19,637 nt of DNA from a bacterium (lineage in GTDB: Bacteria; Bacillota; Clostridia; Christensenellales; UBA1242): the NCBI GenBank assembly GCA_024692805.1, contig JAILMD010000045.1, positions 1 to 19,637 of the forward strand, given 5' to 3'. The translations under genes and the position numbers were made by a program. Shown here in pieces: positions 6,974 through 13,675 of this stretch (position 1 is the stretch's first letter; every line of letters begins with the position of its first letter). The notes beneath the pieces are model-generated. The model saw only the letters and a list, made by a program, of their open reading frames with translations, had not been told where the DNA came from and made no database searches.

Positions 6974-7378
6974 ATGAGTATTAATGTTACTGATCCTATT
7001 GCTGATATGTTAACAAGAATTAGAAATGCTCAAACAGTTAAGAAAACAAGCGTTTCTATTCCAGCATCAGCAATGAAAAGAGCAATTGCTGAAATCTTAA
7101 AGGAAGAAGGTTTTATCGCTGACTTTACTGAAACAAGCAACGGCTCAATCAAAAATATAGTTATAACACTTAAATATGGTCCTCGTGGGGAAAAGGTTAT
7201 TTCAGGGCTTAAGAGAATTTCAACTCCTGGCCTTAGAGTTTATGCAAACGCTAGCGATCTTCCAAAGGTTTTAAACGGCCTAGGTATCGCAATTATCTCA
7301 ACTAGCAAAGGTGTTATGACAGACAAAAGTGCTAGAAATCTAAATATTGGTGGCGAAGTTCTCGCATACGTTTGGTAA
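6974..7378 (+). CDS. rpsH: 30S ribosomal protein S8 (uS8)
   Basis: S8 is a primary 16S rRNA binder and, in Escherichia coli, the translational repressor of the spc operon. The 134-residue protein starts with DPIADMLTRIRNAQ and has VSIPASAMKRAIAEILKEEGFI and LKRISTPGLRVY. It ends with the rRNA-binding block GLGIAIISTSKGVMTDKSAR and GGEVLAYVW. Everything expected is present and the length is canonical. AAGGAGG precedes the start. No S8-target-like hairpin was recognised at the L5 start, but I could not fold it computationally. Confidence 0.97.
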   Translation: MSINVTDPIADMLTRIRNAQTVKKTSVSIPASAMKRAIAEILKEEGFIADFTETSNGSIKNIVITLKYGPRGEKVISGLKRISTPGLRVYANASDLPKVLNGLGIAIISTSKGVMTDKSARNLNIGGEVLAYVW

Positions 7379-7392
7379 GGGAGGAAAGATAA

Positions 7393-7953
7393 ATGAGTAG
7401 AATTGGAAAAATGCCTATTATCCTTCCAGCAAATGTTACCCTTGATCAAGCAACTGACGGAACTGTTATCGTAACAGGACCAAAGGGAACTTTAAGACAA
7501 TGGGTTGATAGCTGCATTAAAGTAACTAAAGGTGAAAGCGAAGGCAAAACTATTGTTACTTTAGAAAGAGATAATGACGAAAAAGAAGTTAGAGCAAAAC
7601 ATGGTCTTTACAGAGCATTAATTGCTAATATGGTTAAGGGCGTAACAGAAGGTTACAGCAAGTCTTTAATCGTTAACGGCGTTGGTTTTAAAGTTGCTGT
7701 TATGGGAAACAAAATCAATATGAACCTTGGCTTAAGCCATGCAGTTAATGTTGAAATTCCACAAGGCTTAACAGTTACTGTTCCTAACGCTAACGAAATT
7801 AAAATTGATGGAATAGACAAAACAGCTGTTGGACAATTTGCAGCAGATGTTAAAGCTATTAAACCAATTGAGCCATATCACGGATATGGAATCAGATATT
7901 CAACTGAAGAAGTTCATTTGAAAGAAATTAAGAAAGCTGGTAAGAAGAAATAA
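7393..7953 (+). CDS. rplF: 50S ribosomal protein L6 (uL6)
   Basis: L6 lies near the GTPase-associated centre and contacts elongation factors. The 186-residue protein has two repeats of the L6 fold: MSRIGKMPIILPANVTL and VTGPKGTLRQW in the first half, then HGLYRALIANMVKGVTEGYSK, VNGVGFKVAVMGNKINMNLG and KPIEPYHGYGIRY in the second. The tail KEIKKAGKKK is typical. GGAGG upstream of ATG 7393 follows the rpsH stop closely, consistent with one polycistronic message. Confidence 0.97.
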   Translation: MSRIGKMPIILPANVTLDQATDGTVIVTGPKGTLRQWVDSCIKVTKGESEGKTIVTLERDNDEKEVRAKHGLYRALIANMVKGVTEGYSKSLIVNGVGFKVAVMGNKINMNLGLSHAVNVEIPQGLTVTVPNANEIKIDGIDKTAVGQFAADVKAIKPIEPYHGYGIRYSTEEVHLKEIKKAGKKK

Positions 7954-7964
7954 GGAGAAGTGAG

Positions 7965-8333
7965 ATGTTAAAGAAGATTGATAAAAACCAAGTAAGACTT
8001 GATAAACATGAAAGAATTCGCAATACTCTTGCTGGAACGAGCGATCGTCCTAGACTTAGCGTTTATCGTTCAACACAACACATTTACGCTCAAATCATTG
8101 ATGATGCAAGCGGCAAAACTTTAACTAGCGCTTCAACTATGGATAAAGATTTAGCCAGCAAACTTACTGGACTTAACAAGTCTAGCCAAGCAGAAAAAGT
8201 CGGTGAAGCAGTTGCTAAAAAAGCGCTAAAACTCAAAATCAGCAAAGTAGTTTTTGACAGGAGCGGTTATCTTTATACTGGTCGTGTTGCAGCTCTTGCT
8301 GAAGGCGCAAGAAAAGCAGGACTTGAGTTTTAG
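7965..8333 (+). CDS. rplR: 50S ribosomal protein L18 (uL18)
   Basis: L18 is one of the three 5S rRNA-binding proteins, with L5 and L25. The 122-residue protein has the basic N-terminus (KNQVRLDKHERIRNTLAGT), then RPRLSVYRSTQHIYAQIIDD, and the C-terminal VVFDRSGYLYTGRVAALAEGARKAGLEF signature. Length is standard. Its TAG stop is embedded in the AGGAGGT ribosome binding site of rpsE, a tight arrangement that favours reinitiation by the same ribosomes. Confidence 0.97.
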   Translation: MLKKIDKNQVRLDKHERIRNTLAGTSDRPRLSVYRSTQHIYAQIIDDASGKTLTSASTMDKDLASKLTGLNKSSQAEKVGEAVAKKALKLKISKVVFDRSGYLYTGRVAALAEGARKAGLEF

Positions 8334-8342
8334 GAGGTAAAA

Positions 8343-8939
8343 ATGGCTGAAGAAGTTATGAATAAAGAAGATAACAAAGAGAAAAAAGAATTCAAGAAAG
8401 ATAACAAAGAATTCAAAAAATCTGATAGAAAGCCTAGAAGAGAAAATCGCCCAGCAAAAGTTGAAGACGAATTCGATAAGAAAACCGTTGATATCAACAG
8501 AATCAGCAAAACTGTTAAAGGTGGACGTAAACCAAGATTTAACGCTATCGTTTGCGTTGGAAACCATAACGGAAAAGTTGGTATTGGAATGGGCAAAGCA
8601 AGCGAAGTAACGCTCGCTATTGAAAAGGCAACTGTTGACGCTAAAAGACATGTTATTGATGTTGCAATTAAAGGAACAACAATTCCTCATGAAATTGATG
8701 GTATCTTTGAAACAACAAAAATTATCATGATGCCAAGTAGCGAAGGTAATGGAGTTATTGCTGGAGGTGCCGTTCGTGATGTTGTTGAACTTGCCGGAAT
8801 TAAGGATATAACAACAAAACTTTATGGCTCAAACAACCCAGTAAACTGTGTTAAAGCAACATTTGAAGGCTTAAAACAATTAAGAACTGCAGAACAAATC
8901 GCTCATCTTAGAGGCGTTAGCGTTGAGAAATTAGGATAG
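8343..8939 (+). CDS. rpsE: 30S ribosomal protein S5 (uS5) with charged N-terminal extension
   Basis: S5 sits at the mRNA entry and is important for decoding accuracy. The core begins around residue 48 (VDINRISKTVKGGRKPRFNA) and continues with VCVGNHNGKVGIGMGKASEV. It ends with MMPSSEGNGVIAGGAVRDVVEL and AHLRGVSVEKLG. The 198-residue protein carries about 45 extra N-terminal residues, mostly K, E, D, N and R, including a doubled unit KEFKKDN/KEFKKSD at residues 15-28. AGGAGGT at 8332-8338 is well placed for ATG 8343. The alternative ATG 8358 would remove only five residues. Confidence 0.96.
   Translation: MAEEVMNKEDNKEKKEFKKDNKEFKKSDRKPRRENRPAKVEDEFDKKTVDINRISKTVKGGRKPRFNAIVCVGNHNGKVGIGMGKASEVTLAIEKATVDAKRHVIDVAIKGTTIPHEIDGIFETTKIIMMPSSEGNGVIAGGAVRDVVELAGIKDITTKLYGSNNPVNCVKATFEGLKQLRTAEQIAHLRGVSVEKLG
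8370..8420 (+). repeat. Direct repeat in the rpsE N-terminal extension
   Basis: GATAACAAAGA occurs at 8370-8380 and again exactly 30 bp later at 8400-8410. GAATTCAAGAAA (8388-8399) is echoed as GAATTCAAAAAA at 8409-8420. Together these give the repeated Lys/Glu/Phe peptide. In-frame duplication is a likely origin of the S5 extension. Confidence 0.7.
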
Positions 8940-8949
8940 GGAGGACGAC

Positions 8950-9177
8950 ATGGCTACTAAAAAAGTTGATACTTCTAAAAAAGAAGAGTATAATGGACCT
9001 AAACTAAAAATTACATTAACTAAGAGCCTTAACGGAAGACTTGATAAACAAAAGAAAACTTGCGAGGCTTTAGGTTTGTCTAAAATTAATCAAACAGTTA
9101 TCAAAAGAGATAACGAAGCAACAAGGGGAATGATCTTTGTTGTTAAACATCTCGTTACTGTTACTGAGGTTAAATAA
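8950..9177 (+). CDS. rpmD: 50S ribosomal protein L30 (uL30)
   Basis: L30 is a small protein found in many but not all bacteria. The core LKITLTKSLNGRLDKQKKTCEALGLSKINQTVIKRDNEATRGMIFVVKHLVTVTEV fits the family well: the first strand, the KxTCEALGL helix and the MIxxVxHLV end. It has 75 residues, about 15 more than usual, due to a lysine-rich N-terminus (ATKKVDTSKKEEYNGP). GGGAGG upstream of ATG 8950 supports that start, so the extension is probably translated. Confidence 0.95.
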   Translation: MATKKVDTSKKEEYNGPKLKITLTKSLNGRLDKQKKTCEALGLSKINQTVIKRDNEATRGMIFVVKHLVTVTEVK

Positions 9178-9187
9178 GGAGTTATTT

Positions 9188-9631
9188 ATGGAATTACATA
9201 ATCTTACACCCGCACCTAATTCAAAACGCGCTCCTAAAAGACTAGGAAGAGGAATCGGTTCTGGAACTGGTAAAACTTCAGGAAAAGGTCATAAAGGTCA
9301 AAACGCAAGAAGTGGTGGTGGCGTTCGCCCAGGATTTGAAGGCGGTCAAATGCCTTTAATTCGTCAACTTCCTAAGAGAGGTTTTACGAATAACTGGAGA
9401 AAAGTTTACACAACTATTAATGTTAGTGACCTTGAACGTTTTGAAAGTGGAACAGTTATAACTAGTTCTTTACTTAAAAACAAAGGTGTTATTTCAAAAG
9501 TTGAAGCTTATGGCTTAAAAGTTTTAGGCAATGGAGAATTAACTAAAACTTTAACAGTTAAAGCTCAAAAATTTACTAAGTCAGCAGTTGAAAAAATTAA
9601 AGCAGCTGGCGGAACGGTTGAGGTGGAATAA
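9188..9631 (+). CDS. rplO: 50S ribosomal protein L15 (uL15)
   Basis: L15 is a late-assembly 50S protein with a long glycine- and arginine-rich N-terminal tail. The 147-residue protein has MELHNLTPAPNSKRAPKRL, then GRGIGSGTGKTSGKGHKGQ and RSGGGVRPGFEGGQMPLIRQ, with the expected C-terminal domain to AAGGTVEVE. The frame is open back to 9137 inside rpmD. Those codons are not used: AAGGAG (9176-9181) precedes ATG 9188, and the family starts M-x-LH-x-L. The stop is fused to the secY start as TAATG. Confidence 0.97.
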   Translation: MELHNLTPAPNSKRAPKRLGRGIGSGTGKTSGKGHKGQNARSGGGVRPGFEGGQMPLIRQLPKRGFTNNWRKVYTTINVSDLERFESGTVITSSLLKNKGVISKVEAYGLKVLGNGELTKTLTVKAQKFTKSAVEKIKAAGGTVEVE

Positions 9632-10935
9632 TGTTTAAAACCCTAGCAAGTGCTTTTAAAAACCCAGACTTACGAAAGAAAATAATTATAACATTAGTTC
9701 TTTTGATAGTTTATAGAGTTGGTTGTTTCTTACCAGTTCCTGGTATTGAGGCATCAGTTTTTGCAACAAACGTTGGTAGCGACGTTTCGCTCTTAACGCT
9801 TTTAAATGCGGTAAGTGGTAGCGCGTTATCAAACGGAGCATTTCTTGCTTTGGGTGTTACTCCTTATATCAACGCTTCAATTATCGTTCAACTATTAAGC
9901 GTTGGTATTCCAGCACTTGAAAGATTATCAAAACAAGGCGAAGATGGAAAAGAAAAGATTAACCTTATAACAAAAATAATTGCTATTGTTTTAGCAATTG
10001 CCCAAGGAATTGGTATTGTTTTAGGGTTTGGAAGCGAATGCTTATCACCAATCTTTGGCTCAAACCTTCTTTGGTTAAGTGGCGTTTTCGTTGTTCTTGT
10101 TTTGGTTGCTGGAACATGTTTTACAATGTGGCTAGGGGATAGAATAACCGAGCAAGGCGTTGGAAACGGACTTTCACTTATAATCTTTATTGGTATTATC
10201 GCAACTGCTGCTCAAGGTATTGCTTCAAGCATTGCTAGCATCTTTGGTGGCAACACGACTAGCCTTTGGGAATTAATTGGTTTCGTTGTTACAGCATTCA
10301 TCATTTTTGCTTTAATCGTGTTCTTTGATTTAGCTGAAAGAAGAATCAAAGTTCAATATGCAAAACAAGTTAAAGGAAGAAAGATGTTTGGTGGGCAATC
10401 AACATATATTCCATTAAAGGTTAATGCTGGCGGAGTTATGCCAATAATCTTTGCAACGGCAATCATAACCTTCCCAAACCTTGTTATGCAATTGTTTGGT
10501 GTAACAAGAGATAGTGGTTGGTTCGCAAGATTCTATTATGATTATCTTGGAGCTGGTGGTTGGGTTTATAGCATATTAGTTGCATTATTAATTTTATTCT
10601 TCTCTTACTTCTATGCTCAAATTCAATTTAATCCAACTGACGTTGCGCAGAACATTCAACAAAATGGTGGGTTTATTCCTCAGGTTCGTCCAGGAAAACC
10701 AACTGTTGAATATCTCTCAAGAATCAGCAAGAGAATAACGTTGTTCGGAGCAGTTTTCCTTGCGTTTATCGCAATTGTTCCAACAATTATATTCAAGATT
10801 GTTGCTGGCGGTTCAGCTGGGCTTCTTAACGCCTTTACTGCAACCGGAATGTTAATCGTTGTTAGCGTTGCTATTGAGCTTGATACTCAAATTAATGCTC
10901 AACTATTAATGAAGAGACATAAAAATCTGTTATAA
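9631..10935 (+). CDS. secY: Preprotein translocase subunit SecY
   Basis: SecY is the channel of the SecYEG translocon in the cytoplasmic membrane and passes unfolded proteins delivered by SecA or ribosomes. The 434-residue protein has ten predictable membrane segments (about 18-36, 66-88, 112-132, 146-168, 178-200, 213-233, 265-287, 311-329, 369-390, 400-418). Family signatures are GVTPYINASIIVQLL (75-89), the cytosolic loop FFDLAERRIKVQYAKQV (231-247) and GGFIPQVRPGKPT (346-358). It begins within the rplO stop codon and its own ribosome binding site is weak (GAGGTGG), so it is probably coupled to L15. It is the last gene of the spc part. Confidence 0.98.
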   Translation: MFKTLASAFKNPDLRKKIIITLVLLIVYRVGCFLPVPGIEASVFATNVGSDVSLLTLLNAVSGSALSNGAFLALGVTPYINASIIVQLLSVGIPALERLSKQGEDGKEKINLITKIIAIVLAIAQGIGIVLGFGSECLSPIFGSNLLWLSGVFVVLVLVAGTCFTMWLGDRITEQGVGNGLSLIIFIGIIATAAQGIASSIASIFGGNTTSLWELIGFVVTAFIIFALIVFFDLAERRIKVQYAKQVKGRKMFGGQSTYIPLKVNAGGVMPIIFATAIITFPNLVMQLFGVTRDSGWFARFYYDYLGAGGWVYSILVALLILFFSYFYAQIQFNPTDVAQNIQQNGGFIPQVRPGKPTVEYLSRISKRITLFGAVFLAFIAIVPTIIFKIVAGGSAGLLNAFTATGMLIVVSVAIELDTQINAQLLMKRHKNLL

Positions 10936-10938
10936 CAT

Positions 10939-10970
10939 CTAGCGGGGCGCAAGCCCTGCTAGGGTATAAT
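10939..10970 (+). terminator. GCAA-tetraloop hairpin between secY and adk, possible attenuator
   Basis: CTAGCGGGGC (10939-10948) pairs with GCCCTGCTAG (10953-10962) through ten base pairs including one G-U, closed by the stable tetraloop GCAA. It starts 3 nt after the secY stop. The following bases are GGTATAATTTT, not a clean T run, so termination is probably partial at best. It could instead be an RNA processing or mRNA-stability element. TATAAT at 10965-10970 has no -35 partner at the right distance. Confidence 0.45.
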
Positions 10971-11040
10971 TTTAAAGATTTAAGCTAAGGGTTACTTGTT
11001 TAAATGTTTAAAATAATAAAACAAAATAAAAGGGGAATTT

Positions 11041-11682
11041 ATGAACATTATTTTATTAGGTCAAATTACTAGCGGAAAGGGAACGTTAGCTCAATGCCTT
11101 GAAGAAAAATACAACTTTGGGTTGGTTTCAATCGGCGCGCTCCTTAGGGAAGAAGCAAAGAAGGATACTCCTGAAGCAAAAGTTATTAGTGACTATCAAC
11201 TTCAAGGAAAGTTAGTTCCAGAAGAAATAACCATTAAGATTTTAAAAAGTCATATGGATAGAAACGCTGGTAAAAACTTAATATTTGATGGATACCCAAG
11301 AAATTTAAAACAAGCTGAAACGCTTGATAAAATTGCTAAAATTGATGCGTGCCTTGTTTTAGATGTTCCTGATAGCATTGTTAGAGATAGGTTTATGGGA
11401 AGGCGCGGTTGCGTAACCTGCGGTCACATAACTCACCTAAAAATGTTAAACGGAAAAACAACGTGCCCTAAATGTGGGGGAAACCTTGAAATAAGAAATG
11501 ATATGACCGAAGAAGCAATGATTGGCAAGATGAAGTCATTTGAAACCGAAACAAAACCATTAATTGCTTATTATGAGAATAAGAATTTAGCTTATCATAT
11601 TGACGCAGGTCATAACCCAGAAAAAACGTTAGAGCAAGCTGAAAATGTTTTAAAGAAGATAGGCAAAAATGGTATCAATTAA
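11041..11682 (+). CDS. adk: Adenylate kinase, zinc-LID type, divergent
   Basis: The family converts AMP plus ATP to two ADP. The 213-residue protein has a Walker A loop GQITSGKGT (7-15) that departs from the common GPPGAGKGT. It also has R36, DGYPR with R87, GRR at 120-122, and a LID with a C124-x2-C127/C142-x2-C145 zinc site. R152 and D154 follow. Aligned by eye with Escherichia coli Adk, the usual STGD is SIGA (30-33), the second Asp after R156 is M155, and the R167 position is K163. GGGG at 11033-11036 precedes ATG 11041. It overlaps map by 14 nt. The locus (secY-adk-map) argues for Adk; activity is less certain. Confidence 0.88.
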   Translation: MNIILLGQITSGKGTLAQCLEEKYNFGLVSIGALLREEAKKDTPEAKVISDYQLQGKLVPEEITIKILKSHMDRNAGKNLIFDGYPRNLKQAETLDKIAKIDACLVLDVPDSIVRDRFMGRRGCVTCGHITHLKMLNGKTTCPKCGGNLEIRNDMTEEAMIGKMKSFETETKPLIAYYENKNLAYHIDAGHNPEKTLEQAENVLKKIGKNGIN

Positions 11683-12433
11683 AACTGAAAAGCAAATTGA
11701 ACAAATGCGTGAAGTTGGCAAGATTGTTGCAGAAATGTTGGAACTTTTAGAGGCTAATGCAAAACCCGGAATTTCAACGAAGGCTCTTGACAAAATTGCG
11801 TATGAGTTTATAATTAGTAAGGGCGCAAAACCAAACTTTCTTCACTATAATGGTTTTCCTGGCTCAATATGCGCTTCTATTGATGATCAAGTTGTTCATG
11901 GTTTTCCAAGCGATGACGTTATTTTAGAAGAAGGAATGATTCTTTCAGTTGACTGCGGTGCAGTTAAAAACGGCTGGCATGGCGACGCTGCAAGAACATT
12001 TGCAATAGGCAAGGTTAGCGAAGAAAAAGAAAAATTAATAAGAGTTACCAGAGAATGTTTCTTTGAAGGAATCAAGGGAATCAAGGCTGGTAGCAGGCTA
12101 GGCGATATCGGAGCGCAAGTTCAGCATCACGCTGAAAAACATGGCTTTGGTGTTGTTAGAGAAATGGTTGGGCACGGAATTGGAACTCATCTTCATGAGT
12201 CACCAAACGTTCCAAACTATGGAACTTGGGGAACTGGTTTAAAATTAGAGGCAGGAATGACATTAGCCATTGAGCCAATGATAAACGCTGGAACCCATGA
12301 AGTTATTATTAATGGATGGGAGTGCAGAACCAAAGATGGTAAACCTTCTGCCCATTATGAAAACACGGTGGTTATCACCGAAACGGGCGTTGAGATTTTA
12401 ACCTTAACGCGCAAGGAGGGAAAGAGTGAGTAA
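11669..12433 (+). CDS. map: Type I methionine aminopeptidase
   Basis: The enzyme removes the N-terminal methionine from nascent proteins and uses two divalent metals. The 254-residue protein has all expected ligands: D95 (SVDCG), D106 (GDAART), H169 (VGHGIG), E202 (IEPM) and E231 (YENTV). The accessory histidines H77 (VVHGFP) and H176 (HESPN) are also present. Length and motif spacing match the short type Ia form, with no N-terminal SH3-like extension. It starts inside the last codons of adk with only a weak ribosome binding site. It overlaps infA by 8 nt. Confidence 0.97.
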   Translation: MVSIKTEKQIEQMREVGKIVAEMLELLEANAKPGISTKALDKIAYEFIISKGAKPNFLHYNGFPGSICASIDDQVVHGFPSDDVILEEGMILSVDCGAVKNGWHGDAARTFAIGKVSEEKEKLIRVTRECFFEGIKGIKAGSRLGDIGAQVQHHAEKHGFGVVREMVGHGIGTHLHESPNVPNYGTWGTGLKLEAGMTLAIEPMINAGTHEVIINGWECRTKDGKPSAHYENTVVITETGVEILTLTRKEGKSE

Positions 12434-12644
12434 GGTTGACGTTATCGAAACCGAAGGAGTTGTTGTTGAGGCAATGCCTGGGGCAACATTCAAAGTTCAG
12501 TTATCTAATGGTCATATTGTTACAGCTTATTTATCTGGTAAACTTTGGAAGAACTTTATTCACGTTTATGAGGGCGACACAGTTAAACTAGAAATGAGCC
12601 CTTATGATCTAACCCGAGGCCGAATTGTTTGGAGAACTAAATAA
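12426..12644 (+). CDS. infA: Translation initiation factor IF-1
   Basis: IF-1 binds the 30S A-site and cooperates with IF-2 and IF-3. The 72-residue OB-fold protein is the standard length: SKVDVIETEGVVVEAMPGA, then FKVQLSNGHIVTAYLSGKL and the end SPYDLTRGRIVWR. The start is GTG at 12426, supported by AAGGAGG at 12413-12419 six bases upstream within map. No ATG would give the family N-terminus. Many Clostridia have a small KOW-domain gene between map and infA; here there is no room for one. Confidence 0.97.
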   Translation: MSKVDVIETEGVVVEAMPGATFKVQLSNGHIVTAYLSGKLWKNFIHVYEGDTVKLEMSPYDLTRGRIVWRTK

Positions 12645-12658
12645 AAAGGAGAACAAAA

Positions 12659-12775
12659 ATGAAAGTAAGACCAAGTGTTAAACCTATGTGCGATTGTTGC
12701 AAGGTTATTAAAAGAGAAGGCAAATTAAGAGTTATTTGCAGTAAATATCCTAAACATAAACAGGTTCAGGGTTAA
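12659..12775 (+). CDS. rpmJ: 50S ribosomal protein L36 (bL36), zinc form
   Basis: This 38-residue gene begins MKVRPSVKPMCDCCKVIKRE and ends with CSKYPKHKQVQG, the classical L36 pattern. The zinc ligands of the C+ form are present as C11, C14, C27 and H33; C13 is an extra cysteine in the first knuckle. AAAAGGAGA at 12644-12652 provides a ribosome binding site about 7 nt before ATG. It follows infA by 14 nt. The rpsM leader begins right after its TAA stop. Confidence 0.97.
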   Translation: MKVRPSVKPMCDCCKVIKREGKLRVICSKYPKHKQVQG

Positions 12776-12894
12776 TTTTAAGCTAGAAAAATTCTAGCAT
12801 TTTTGCATTTTGAAAATAATCGGAAAATGGGCGGCTAGAAACTAACACTTTCTACCATATTCCGCAAAGATAAATTAAAATATGGAGGATAAAA
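12776..12894 (+). promoter_or_regulatory. Multi-state leader upstream of rpsM (candidate S4-type autoregulatory element)
   Basis: The 119-nt gap is dense in complementary segments. GCTAGAA (12782-12788) pairs with TTCTAGC (12792-12798), followed by TTTTT: a weak terminator-like hairpin. GCTAGAA recurs at 12834-12840 and could capture the same TTCTAGC. CGGAAAATGG (12821-12830) pairs with CCATATTCCG (12855-12864) with one mismatch, enclosing TAGAAA/TTTCTA (12836-12841 with 12849-12854). CCATATT (12855-12861) can instead pair with AATATGG (12879-12885), covering part of the rpsM ribosome binding site GGAGG (12884-12888). In Escherichia coli the S4-repressed alpha leader sits at this same rpmJ-rpsM junction; any homology is inference. 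Confidence 0.6.
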
Positions 12895-13260
12895 ATGGCA
12901 CGTATCGCTGGTGTTGATTTACCAAATGAAAAGCGAGTTGAAGTTGGCTTAACTTATATTTATGGAGTTGGCCTTAAAACTTCACAAAAGATTTTGGCTG
13001 AAACCAAAATAGACCCTAACACAAGGGTTAAAGATTTAACTGAAACTGATATTACTAAAATTCGTGAGTATCTTGATAAGAACGTAAGCGTTGAGGGTGA
13101 CCTTAAACGCGATGTTGCTATGGACATTAAAGGTCTCATGGAAATTGGTTCTTATAGAGGAATCAGACACAGAAAAGGATTGCCAGTTAGAGGGCAAAGA
13201 ACTCATAGCAATGCTAGAACAAGAAAAGGCCCAAGAAGCAGTTCTATTAAGAAGAAATAA
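12895..13260 (+). CDS. rpsM: 30S ribosomal protein S13 (uS13)
   Basis: S13 is at the top of the 30S head, contacts the P-site tRNA and forms bridges to L5. The 121-residue protein starts ARIAGVDLPNEKRVEVGLTY and has the helix-two-turn-helix motif IYGVGLKTSQKIL. It also has LKRDVAMDIKGLMEIGSYRG and the basic C-terminal GLPVRGQRTHSNARTRKGP. Ribosome binding site GGAGG at 12884-12888, 6 nt from ATG, may be masked by the leader. It is the first gene of the alpha part. Confidence 0.98.
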   Translation: MARIAGVDLPNEKRVEVGLTYIYGVGLKTSQKILAETKIDPNTRVKDLTETDITKIREYLDKNVSVEGDLKRDVAMDIKGLMEIGSYRGIRHRKGLPVRGQRTHSNARTRKGPRSSSIKKK

Positions 13261-13271
13261 AGGAGAATTTT

Positions 13272-13667
13272 ATGGCACAAGTTAAAAAGACCACTAATAA
13301 GAAACGTAAGATTACAACTAATGTTGATAAAGGCATTGTTCATGTTCAATCTTCGTTTAATAACACTATTATTACCATCACAGACGTTGCTGGTAATACG
13401 CTAACTGCTTGTAGTGCTGGGGCGCTTGGTTATCGTGGTAACCGTAAAAGCACTCCTTTTGCTGCAAGTATTGCTGCAGAAAAGGCTGCAAAAGCCGCAA
13501 AAGAATATGGAATTAAGAGCGTTGAAGTTTATGTCAAGGGGCCTGGTAATGGCAGAGAGTCTGCTATCCGTGCGCTTGCGAATGCTGAAATTGAAGTAAC
13601 CCTAATTCGCGACGTATCGCCTATTGCTCATAACGGGTGCAGACCACCTAAGCGCAGAAGAGTATAG
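13272..13667 (+). CDS. rpsK: 30S ribosomal protein S11 (uS11)
   Basis: S11 lines the platform cleft near the E-site. The 131-residue protein has the VHVQSSFNNTIITITDVAGN strand region, GALGYRGNRKSTPFAASIAA and VYVKGPGNGRESAIRAL. Its C-terminus is the near-invariant AHNGCRPPKRRRV, which includes the Asn-Gly site known to form isoaspartate in homologues. AAGGAGAA upstream and a TAG stop that overlaps the AGGAGG of rpsD complete the picture. Confidence 0.98.
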   Translation: MAQVKKTTNKKRKITTNVDKGIVHVQSSFNNTIITITDVAGNTLTACSAGALGYRGNRKSTPFAASIAAEKAAKAAKEYGIKSVEVYVKGPGNGRESAIRALANAEIEVTLIRDVSPIAHNGCRPPKRRRV

Positions 13668-13675
13668 GAGGGAAT

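Noticed and set aside
8226..8690. Minus-strand open frame of 154 codons opposite rplR and rpsE
   Set aside because: It lies entirely under two certain ribosomal genes, is Phe/Ser/Asn-rich and has no recognisable domain or ribosome binding site.
12803..12881. Internal promoter for the alpha operon in the rpmJ-rpsM gap
   Set aside because: TTGCAT at 12803 has no -10 box at 16-18 bp, and TAAAAT at 12876-12881 has no -35 box at the right distance.
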